In this document: positions 55,655 to 64,000 of the stretch, one piece after another | Layout: each line of letters opens with the position of its first letter | Position numbering within the stretch: position 1 is the first letter of the stretch | From: Megamerina dolium | Taxonomy: Eukaryota > Arthropoda > Insecta > Diptera > Megamerinidae | DNA length: 64,000 bases | NCBI GenBank assembly: GCA_963854835.1 | Contig: OY978529.1 | Span: forward strand, 4,312,501 to 4,376,500 | Reading direction: 5' to 3' | Translations under genes and position numbers: made by a program | Notes under the pieces: generated by a model | Databases searched by the model: none | What the model was told of the DNA's origin: nothing | The model's input: the letters and a program-made list of their open reading frames with translations, nothing else

Positions 55655-55918
55655 CTAACCTTGAAATTTCAGCAAGATGGGTCTTGTTGAAGGGGAGGAT
55701 GCTGACATTTGCAGATTATGCATGGAACAGGCAGAGACAGCGGCGCAAATAGGGTGCCAGAGTCCTGCATTGGCAAGCAGGAGGATGTCCACATTGGGTC
55801 GCCAATTTATTGATGAACTCGAAATGTGAAACATACCCCACAAAGATATGCTTGAAATAACGCGTGATGTTATTATGAGGAAAGAAGTAGAAGAATTCTG
55901 CAACCAAACAAATAATTA
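55655..55918 (+). pseudogene. LINE C-terminal cysteine-rich fragment
   Basis: From ATG 55677 the plus strand reads MGLVEGEDADICRLCMEQAE then TAAQIGCQSPALASRRMSTL. This resembles the CRxCxExxETxxHxxCxCPAL end of RNase H-bearing LINEs (compare the end of 33560-34545), with histidine and the last cysteine changed (AQIGCQS). It is followed by LGRQFIDELEM and a stop. A small isolated remnant; a host exon cannot be excluded. Confidence 0.55.
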
Positions 55919-56225
55919 ACACAGGATTTCAGGGAGGAAAAGGGACCCAGATCCCTAAAATATATAATATGGTATTAGTGAGTCAAAATTTCGAAAGTAG
56001 ATGAAGAATTAGGTAGAGAGTAGATTTATCCATGGCTGCCGTCTGCCTTTCTCTTTGTTTACCTTTTCGCACGATCTTCTCGCCGTATTTCTTAAGAAAT
56101 TTTACTCAAAATTGTTGTGTAATATTCTTTTTACCAAAAAACAGATGAAAACCGCATCAATCCTCCATACAAATATATATTTTGGAACTTGAACAAATTT
56201 ATATACTTTGTGGACATCAAATGTA
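55919..56225. other. Short non-genic stretch
   Basis: Nothing recognisable. Confidence 0.45.
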
Positions 56226-57102
56226 CGAGGGCGATCCCAGAACTACCCGACCTAAGAAAGAAAACAACAAATTTGGGAAAATTTTTGTTTATTTCTCAAC
56301 ATAATCTCCTTTTAGCTCTATACATTTTCCCCAGCAATATTCTATAGCCTCGATACGCTGTTTATAGTATGAACTGTCCATAGTATGAATAGCCATCTAC
56401 CACAGACTTCACCTCTTCATTGTTTGCAAATCTCCTATCAGTAAACTATGTTTTTTTTTTCAAATTTAAAAATGGAAAAGTATCCGAAGGAGCTAATCTG
56501 TTGAATAAGGTGCGTGCTGAAGCAATTCGAGCTTTAACTCATTGATTTTCGCCATCGCAATAGCGGATGTGTGACCTCTCCATGTATTCATGTCCAAATT
56601 TTCTGTCGATATACGATATATAGGACTTTTTGAAATGCTGGTAAATTCACCTAGCTCACGCACCTTCAGCCGGCGATCATCCAATACCATTTTGTGGATT
56701 TTCTTAACCGTTACTGGCGGTGGCCACCTCAATTGGTTGTTCACTACGGTGTGCGTCTTGGCAGCTCGGACGACCTCGTTTAAACTCTGCCACCCAATAT
56801 TTTATTATCGTAAACGAAGGTGCAGACTCCCCCAGAGTGGACTCGGCTTTAATATTCGTTCGACTGAGACCTTTCAAATGAAGGTATTGAATTACATAAC
56901 GGTGACCAATTTTTTCCATTTTTTACAAATTCACTGAGTTCGTTAACTTTCGGAGGCTCCAAGAAAAACATACTAAACAACGTGGCGCCTTGAAACTTAA
57001 AACATACATTTTACAAGGTTGCCACTTTTCGACAAAGTTATTTTTTTTCAAACTACTGCTGCCATCTATATGGCAGGTAAGGTAGTTCTGGGACCGCCCT
57101 CG
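56226..57102 (-). mobile_element. Mariner deletion derivative, family C, copy 2
   Basis: Ends cgagggcgatcccagaacta cccgacct (56226-56253) and, in reverse, cgagggcggtcccagaacta ccttacct; 25 of 28 match. TA flanks at 56224-56225 and 57103-57104. The minus strand carries the N-terminal domain (MEKIGHRYVIQYLHLKGLSR, IKYWVAEFKRGRPSCQDAHR, then after a shift TVKKIHKMVLDDRRLKVREL). It jumps near 56575 to KINELKLELLQHAPYSTD, the start of the third catalytic block. All three catalytic aspartates are missing or incomplete. Mobile only if a full copy elsewhere supplies transposase. Confidence 0.94.
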
Positions 57103-57349
57103 TAAGATTTGGTATTACCGAAATTAAACTTTCCAATTTTTTTATTACAGCGATTTGCTCGTAAATAGAATTAACAGAGGTAATTGAAAATTTAATTTTG
57201 AAGTTCAGAATGCATTAGTAGGTAAAAATTCGTTTCAAATTTATTATGAGATGTACAACTTCAAATTTCGTTTTGCCACTACATGGCGTTACTAATATAT
57301 GCACTGATTTTTTACGATTGAAAACTATTCTAGCTTAAAGAGCGTTAAA
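57103..57349. other. Short non-genic stretch
   Basis: AT-rich; nothing recognised. Confidence 0.45.
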
Positions 57350-58067
57350 AATTTTTGCAGAATCATCGGGAATAACCCAACAAGCCATTTCCAAACGCTT
57401 GAAAGTACTGGGATTCAGCAAAAAGCAAGGACATTGCGTGCCGTACAAATTGAAACTGAGGGGCGTTGAGCGGCAATTTTGCATGTCAGAAATATTGCTT
57501 GAACGCCTTAAAAATAATTAAACAGCAAAGCCAAATATCCATGGCACAAGGGTAATGCTCTGTATTTGGTGGCGCCAGATGGAAGTGTTGTATTATGAGT
57601 TTCTGGTACTAGGTGTAACGATCACAGGGAACCTCTATCGAACACAATTGATTCATTTGAAGCGAACATTAGCCGAAAAATGCTCGTAATATGCGACCAG
57701 ACACATGCCACATGTTGCTCAAGCCGTTAAAAAATATTTGGAAAATATTGTATGGAAAGTTTTACCTCAGCCGCCTTATAATCCACACCTTGCCCCGTCT
57801 GACAACCATATGTTTCGATCGATGCAGAATGCGCTTACTGGAATACGCTTCACTTCAGTACAGTGCATCTGAAATTGGATTGAGTCATTTTTACTTCAAA
57901 AAATGAATAGCACTTTTGATACGGAATCCATAAATTGCCAAAAAGATGGGGAAATGTTAAAGCTACTGATGGGAAGTACTTTGAATAATGTATTAATTTA
58001 TTTTGTTATTAAATTAAATGCATATTTCCAGCAAAAATAATGAACTTTTTGAGTTGTACACCCAATA
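57350..58067 (+). pseudogene. Mariner relic, same family as 22598
   Basis: SGITQQAISKRLKVLGFSKK then QGHCVPYKLKLRGVERQFCM (57368-57500) from the N-terminal half, then frame-broken remains, and VAQAVKKYLENIVWKVLPQP then PYNPHLAPSDNHMFRSMQNA (57713-57833). The third catalytic block has PHLAPSD in place of PDLAPSD. It ends ttgtacacccaat, the inverted form of the end at 22598. RSMxNALxGIRFTSV is shared by both. Confidence 0.85.
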
Positions 58068-58403
58068 AAATAAAATGAATATGTGGCACTTAAAGCCCCG
58101 AAGGGCTCTTTTTCCAAGCTTCTCCTCCATTACTGTTGTGCGTTTTAAATTTTGGACAGTATTAGAAGCGACCTTATTCCGGAAGGGCAGAACCCTTGTG
58201 ACATTGCTTTTTCTGAGGTTTGTCACAGAGTTCTTTTAGAAGCTGTTTCATGGCAATTTGTTACTGCCGGAAGAATTGCCAATTGCTTGCCGACAGGTGG
58301 GCAGAAAAATGTTTTCGATATCAAATTTGTTATGCTTCAGCCGGGGATTTAACCCATGACCTACAGATCAGAAGGCCAACAAACTAACCACTGAGCTACG
58401 GTA
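58068..58403 (-). mobile_element. tRNA-derived SINE, copy 13
   Basis: Near full-length with small deletions: atgtggcacttaaagccccg, aagggctctttttccaagct, aattgccaattgcttgccga, cagccggggatttaacccat, atcagaaggccaacaaacta and accactgagctacggtaccc. A possible short duplication cccaata (58061-58067 and 58404-58410) is weak. It sits exactly at the end of the mariner relic. Confidence 0.93.
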
Positions 58404-58410
58404 CCCAATA

Positions 58411-59939
58411 CTTTAATAAAATGTTCGGTATTCACATACATACAATAAAATCCTACTTATTTCCGATTATTTGTAAGAGATTTTACACAAACCAACTTAA
58501 AATTTTAATTGTTTACCAAATCTATCAGTCAACAGTATTATTATTTTCATCACATGTGTATTTTAAAGTTCTAGCGCAATTACCACTTAGCTTGATAATA
58601 ATTCTCGTTTGGTTTATGACAAAAAATTATTATTTGGAAATGCAAAAATTTTTTGCAGATAGTGGTTTGAAAGGCTTTAAGAAAAAGCAACTTCACAAGA
58701 AAACTGCCATTCAAAATTGTCCAGTGTCGTCCAAATTATAGGCTCTTGACAATTCTAGAAGAGAAACTCAGTTTTTTGAAATGTGAAAAATTCCCAAAAT
58801 CTGTTTAGCGACAGGACTCCACTGTTCGCCAGCTTATATGAAAATATTGTATTACAAGCAGATACACCAACCAATACGCATAAAACAAAGACGTGTGTAC
58901 AATTACCAATAAATTTGTTTCACCAAATGTGGTTTTGCCGTTGGTGAGGCGGGCAACCAGCAGAAAATTTTTAAGTGAACTGGTATAAGTTTCCCAAAAA
59001 TACATACGAGTGTACGTATCATATATATCACGCTCTAAAAATACTTGTAACAATACAACAAAATAGCAACCACTATAAGTCAAACACGTGCCAAATATTG
59101 CCATTGAGACTCAACATTAAATGATTTTACCTTTGAAAATTTCCAAAAGACCCACTTGTACCCATATGTACAAGTATGTAGGAACGAACAAACAAACCAT
59201 GCAACACAACTGACGACAAAGACGACAGCAATGATAATGACGACGATGAGACGAATTCATAATTGCACAATGCGTTCTTACAATAAAGACAACCAGGCGT
59301 GAATATTTTAGTATTTTAGTGAATCTACCACCACCTACTTGTACATATTCGTTTATTTGTCAAGTTTGGCTAGTGGAAAGAGGGGAACCGACCCACGAGA
59401 CAAATAAACTGATGACGATGAAAATGTAGACTAAACAAGAGACGTGAGGTGATTGCAGCTCATTGTAAGTTATGATAATGTTGGGTATAACGAAAAGTGC
59501 ATGACTATTTCGTCTGCATTCCCATAGCCCAATGTTCAACGTAAAAGATGCTACAGTTTAGGACGAACGAAAGGCGGAGGGTTGAATGGATGGATGTGAA
59601 TCAAAACATATGGTGAATATTCCCAAAGCATTACTTTGAGGACGAGCGGGTAAACTCGCGAAATTTCTATGAAACTCCGGATAGTAAACAGTACAGAGAG
59701 TGGGAAAAGATGGTGCAATGAGATCGAATCCTTAGTTACTCATTTTTTCTTATTACTCTTGTTGTTTACTTCCTTTAATGTATGTGCATTAAGATGGATC
59801 AGAACATAAACTTTGGAAGCAGTTTTCTTAAAGAAGCAAATTGGTATTCAGAGTTGGGACCACCTATTTTTTAGATTTTTTAGCCTTTATAGAAGCATCA
59901 ATTTTGTGGTGAAGATAGATTATACTGTTCTAATGGCGA
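58411..59939. other. Non-genic stretch
   Basis: Two open frames of 106 (58421-58741, plus) and 99 codons (58805-59104, minus) are present but have no recognisable domain and lie in AT-rich DNA. I do not call them genes. Confidence 0.5.
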
Positions 59940-60945
59940 TACATGGCCAGCTACCGCGCTGTCTGTAGATTTTTTGTATTCTGGAGTGAATTCGAATTGG
60001 AGCTCCCGAAGGAAATATTTGAGAGAAAAGTACGTGGACTCCATAAGCAATTATGGCCAACTGTCTTCCAAACAGAAATACATGCTATAAAATTTTGTGC
60101 ACGTCACCCACATGCCAAAGGTCTCAAAGCAGCGAGCATTCTTATTAACTCAGACAGCCAGGCTGCCATCAAATCTCTTTCCTCATGGGAGTTCTCCTCA
60201 AAACTAGTCACGGAATGCTTTCTCATCCTACAGAAACTTTCTATGCGAAATAAGGCCACATTATGTTGAGTGCCGGAGCACAACGAAATTGAGGGCAATG
60301 AAGTGGCGGACGAACTAGCAAGAGCTGGCTCGTCTTCTCTACTGACGGTTGCAGAACCTTTCTGCGGTATAAGATGGGCATCGGCCGAAGCTATGATAGA
60401 AAGGCATTATCACGACAAATACCTACTACAATAAACAAATTCGACAGGTCTCCGCCAAGCGAAAACCCCCAACAGCTTCGATGCAGATTTTGACAGAATT
60501 AGTCTTAGCAGAACAAATTTACTCCTAGTAACCGGCTATCGCTCAAAACATAACTGGTTAAAATACCACCTCCACAAAATGGGACTATCCTCTGACACGT
60601 AGACTGTAAACTCTGTCTGGAGGAGGATGAAACATCGATCCACATCTTTTGCGAATGTCCGGCCTTAGCCAGGTTTCGCTTCAAACACTTTCAGCTGAGT
60701 TTCCCAACACCAGCTTCAATCATTAAAAAGATAGAGGAGATTCTATGGTAGAGGGACTTGGATACAAAAGATCTCGTTTGGTCGCAGTGCCCGTAACACA
60801 TGTGTTTGGCCGTCAGAGATATCAGCCGCAGGGCTTATATCCTCAAACAGAGCTCGATGTGGTTTCGCGTGGTCCACTTGATGAACAAGGATTATGTTCT
60901 TACTCCAACGTCACTCTCTCCTTTGATTGATTTGATTGATTGATG
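59940..60945 (+). pseudogene. LINE-B retrotransposon: RNase H, CCHC end and GATT tail
   Basis: QTEIHAIKFCARHPHAKGLK (second acidic site), then ASILINSDSQAAIKSLSSWE (third) and, after a stop at about 60268, VPEHNEIEGNEVADELARAG (final histidine and aspartate kept). It continues through VAEPFCGIRWASAEAMIERH, another stop, RTNLLLVTGYRSKHNWLKYH, and after a shift a cysteine pattern, CKLCLEEDETSIHIFCECPA. The 3' end is tttgattgatttgattgatt, a tandem GATT-type tail. 5'-truncated; the first YTDGS block is missing. A different subfamily from 33560-34545, with less damage in the RNase H active site. Confidence 0.87.
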
Positions 60946-61920
60946 GGGTAGTTATCTATTTCCGGAAACCTTCTTCAGAGGTAGTGATTAGGGGTGAGTT
61001 TAGAGAAAATTTTGAGGAGAAAAAAAATTTATGGAAGCAGTCATACATTCCATCTCACTGTTGGAGATAAACTATGGGTTTCTTTGTCGGTCTTCAGATG
61101 TTTTACAAACATTTTAGATGGAAGCTCGGTTATTAAGAGGTGAAGTTTGCCCACCTTAATGTGCACACATGGAGCTCTACTCCAGCCATGCTCCATTTTT
61201 ACACATACATATATATTCGTCAGAAATGTGGCAAAATGTGACGCATGATGTGATATCATCATATCACACGTACATAAATACTATAATACATAAGGTACTC
61301 GTACATACAAACATTCAGCACACACAGCACACACAATTTGATGCTACAATATGAGTGCTACGTGTAAATTGCAACATTCACATTATTAGAAATTTACTAC
61401 GAACGAAAAGAGAGTCGAATATATATATATATATTTAAAGATATACTCGTGTGTATTTAGTACTTTGCTCGTGGTGTGCATGTCCTGCTTGGATGGCAGC
61501 CTGGTCTGGCCCGTTGTTAGAAGCTTTTTTCTCATTCTCATTCTCCTGCTTCTTCCTCTTCTTGTTTATCATTATCGTCATCACATCAGTTTGAAGATTT
61601 TGCTTTGCTATTATTGTTGATTATTTATAGAACGACGAGCAATGAGAGAAGAAGTGAAAGCTAACTGATGATGATTCCATCAATTTTTGTTGCAACATCA
61701 CGCACTCCAATAAAATTTTGTGTGTGTTTGAATGTTGCATACATAAAAATGATGTGAATGCTGATGGTGGTGGTAGAGGTAGCGATGGTATCATGGTAGT
61801 GTCATGGACTCATCTGTTTTTAGCTTGTGACATTTGATTAGATTTTTCTGTATGCTTTTGTTTTTCATTTTCATCAGATCGACTCATGTCAATCGGAATT
61901 GAGAACAAAAATTTCTTCTT

Positions 61921-61951
<31 letters not shown>

Positions 61952-62457
61952 GATATTTCTACGATATGTCTGTGCACGCGTATAATACACATAATTTTTG
62001 GCGAAGGATTATTTATGAATACTTTATGATGATGACGATGATAATGACGATGGCTAAGTTATACATTCCTATGATACTACATTCATCCATACTAGTATTC
62101 TTTTATAATTCTCTGGTATGATTTTATAAATTAGTAAAGAAAAAATATGTTTTGATTTGGCTTTAAATATTTTAGTTTGATTTCGTTAGATTCTGATTTG
62201 AGGGGAAAATCATATAAAGATAATTCTGCTACTGATTGCACAGTGATTATGTTCTTGGTACTGAGAAACTGATTGTAGTCGTTAAAACATTAACCAAAAA
62301 TTATTTATCTCACTATAAACAATGGCTCTTTTCTGTGGTTCCAGATTGCACACGTTATATATGACCTAAATAAACAATATGAAGTTGCCAGACTTCGTTT
62401 CGGAAATTTCGAGATCTATGAAAATATAAAAAAGCCAATAAAGAGATATGCGATACG
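60946..62457. other. Non-genic stretch
   Basis: AT run near 61421-61433 and a TG run at 61926-61952. Weak dispersed-repeat-like sequence at 60946-61030. No gene seen. Confidence 0.55.
61926..61952. repeat. TG dinucleotide microsatellite
   Basis: About thirteen uninterrupted TG units. Confidence 0.92.
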
Positions 62458-62740
62458 AAAGAGCTCTTGGATCGACCTTGTCTTCCAGTACTGTTGTGCG
62501 TATTACAATTTGGATAGTATTAGAAGGGATCTATTCATATTAGCCGGTTTCCAACGGCAGAACTCTTACAACATCACTTTTCTGAGCTTTGTCACAGAAC
62601 TCTTGTAAAAGAGAGTTGCTTGTCGTCAGGTGGGCACCTTCCAGAAAAAACTCTGCTCGACAGTAAGGTTGCCTCAACTACGGATCGAAGCCACGATCTA
62701 TGTAACAGAAGGCCAAGGCACAAACCTACGGTATCCACTA
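62458..62740 (-). mobile_element. tRNA-derived SINE, copy 14, degraded
   Basis: aaagagctcttggatcgacc, ttccagtactgttgtgcgta, tagtattagaagggatctat, gccggtttccaacggcagaa and cttgtcgtcaggtgggcacc. The head is decayed (gatcgaagccacgatctatg, aggccaaggcacaaac). There is a deletion in the middle. Confidence 0.85.
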
Positions 62741-62779
62741 TATAAGCATCTTGACTAAAACGACTTTATAGGTAACCTC

Positions 62780-64000
62780 AAGTATCTCCCGTATCTCCTA
62801 ATTACTTCATCCCAACTAGATCTCTGGGACTTATGGTCTATGTATTTAGCTAATTAAATTTATATCTTGCGATCTTGCAAACTACATAGAACGTCATCTG
62901 TTGTTTTATCTTCCTCACACAGAGTTGATAGGAATCCTTGTCCAGACTCATTTTTTTAGGTGGTAATGGAGTCTAGAGTGACCTCTTAGTAGTTTAATGT
63001 AGAGTATATTATATTTTCTACTGAATACATTCTGGAACTTCAATAATTAATAATTAATTAATTAATTATGTGACACTTTTAAGCCCCGAAGGGCTTTTTG
63101 GTCGAGCTTCTCTTCCAGTACTGCTTTGCATGTTAAATTTTTTGGGCAGTACTAGAAGGAACCTACTTAGTTTTGACGGTTTCGAACGGCAGAACTCTTG
63201 TGACATCGATTTTTCTGAGCTTTGTCAAAGAGTTCTTTTAGAAGTTTTTCCATGGCAAATTGTTACTGCCGGAAGAATTGGCAATTGCTTGCCGACAGTC
63301 GGGTACCGTTCGAAATAAAAATATTTTCGATATTAAATTTATGCATCAGTCGTGAATTGAACCCATGACCTACAGATTAGAAGTTCAACACACTAACCAC
63401 TGAGCTACGACAATTCACTTACTTATTTTTTTTATAAAGCTGTTGTTCTCTCTATGAAAGCCCTATGAAAGCGCTTCATGCAGTTTTTTTTTTTTGGGAA
63501 GGGAATCTGCACTTTCATTGGCCCAATGCTCTTCATTATAGGCATAGGTGTCTTCGTTGCAAAGGTATTGCGAAGTTTGAAGCAGTCGCAGACCAATTTT
63601 AACTATAATGAGAAGTATAATAGAGACTTGGAGCTGTCTGGTTGTGGGAGATATTGCATATGGTCCTACGAATGCTTCGATATAGACATTTCTCGACAGC
63701 ACTCACCTTACTGGAATCCTTTAAAAGATAAAACTCTAATGTGTGGACATCCTTCTGGAAAATGCAAGCTGGTTTCCATTTTTAATTGCTTCTTTGATCT
63801 CCACGCCAGTACCGCTGCTTTCTATTTTAGACCGCTGAGTATACCATAACTGTGAGTCCTGTTTGAGAGTGAGCGGAAAATGTTGGTTCTGGTATTGGTT
63901 GGTGAAATATGGTGAGTTCCAAATGAGGTCTCGAAACTTAATATGTCCTTTTAGATCTAATCTAAATCTTAATCTAAAGATCCTTAATCTAAAGATAATA
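62780..64000 (-). pseudogene. LINE-B retrotransposon, decayed, interrupted by a SINE
   Basis: At 63475-63860 nucleotide blocks match the RNase H part of 33560-34545 in the same order: ctgagtataccataactgtg (decayed YTDGS region, where the aspartate is lost), gcaaaggtattgcgaagttt gaagcagtcgcagaccaa. At 62880-63040 the cysteine-rich end is recognisable (tcttcctcacacagagttga tagg, tttttaggtggtaatgga). SINE copy 15 lies between the two parts. It may continue past the window edge. Confidence 0.7.
63066..63412 (-). mobile_element. tRNA-derived SINE, copy 15, inside a LINE-B relic
   Basis: Full-length: a TAAT-rich 3' end (ttaattaattaattaattat), gtgacacttttaagccccga, gggctttttggtcgagcttc, actagaaggaacctacttag, ggtttcgaacggcagaactc, ttgcttgccgacagtcgggt, gaattgaacccatgacctac, cactaaccactgagctacga. 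Confidence 0.95.

Noticed and set aside
55655..55918. Host exon encoding a RING-like cysteine motif
   Set aside because: ICRLCMEQAE followed by SPALASRR fits the end of RNase H-bearing LINEs better; kept only as a LINE fragment with modest confidence.
58421..59104. Two ~100-codon frames with hydrophobic stretches
   Set aside because: Hydrophobic runs are expected from T-rich DNA; no splice, homology or start context supports a membrane protein.
1..64000. Over-represented word TACTCGTA/TACGAGTA
   Set aside because: About fifteen ACTCGTA hits on both strands against roughly eight expected by my rough estimate; too weak to claim without a proper count.
1..64000. Endogenous retrovirus or LTR retrotransposon
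   Set aside because: No LTR pairs, gag zinc knuckles, protease or integrase motifs were seen; all RT and RNase H pieces fit non-LTR elements.

Overview
The window looks like non-coding nuclear DNA of a higher dipteran insect. By eye it is AT-rich and dense in microsatellites, and it is packed with dead transposable elements typical of insect genomes: Tc1/mariner, piggyBac, non-LTR retrotransposons, a tRNA-derived SINE and a Helentron-like repeat. The family was not assigned. I found no host protein gene, no true tRNA or rRNA gene, no CRISPR array and no bacterial-type operon. The DNA could be intergenic or the inside of a very large intron.

Layout. 1-5.3 kb: unique DNA with one SINE and a foldback-like element (2848-3302). 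5.3-13.3 kb: three decayed LINE pieces, two SINEs, and a ~255-bp satellite array (11544-13295) interrupted by a SINE. 13.3-17.9 kb: microsatellites, an AT-rich degenerate repeat, and the first Helentron-like element (15119-16740) with a GTGGGCGTGGC motif about every 150 bp. 17.9-25.5 kb: mariner relics (17870-18804; 20235-21495 with 30-bp inverted ends; 22598-23160; 23375-23695) and a LINE that keeps part of its endonuclease and the end of its RT. 27.3-30.4 kb: a mariner with both ends, dispersed repeats, a 231/239-bp tandem repeat and a SINE. 32-38 kb: mariner, RNase H LINE, RT LINEs, and a LINE inserted inside a SINE. 40-44 kb: the LINE with the best RT remnant (YADD), then a second Helentron-like copy (42203-43777) sitting in a dispersed repeat. 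45.6-58.4 kb: two deletion derivatives of one mariner family, a near-complete piggyBac element (48120-50858) with a 63-nt intron and a nested SINE, further mariners and SINEs. 59.9-64 kb: RNase H LINE relics with two more SINEs.

The commonest family is the SINE, with 17 copies or fragments. Its head carries pol III A and B boxes, is about 70 bp long and resembles tRNA-Arg(UCU). Three copies have convincing 10-13 bp target-site duplications. The elements form nested layers (SINE in piggyBac, LINE in SINE, SINE in satellite, SINE in LINE, Helentron-like element in dispersed repeat), which gives a relative order of insertion. None of the transposase or RT genes is intact. The most unusual items are the SINE family with two 3' ends, the satellite that shares sequence with the SINE body, the 150-bp periodic element, and the internal architecture of the piggyBac element.
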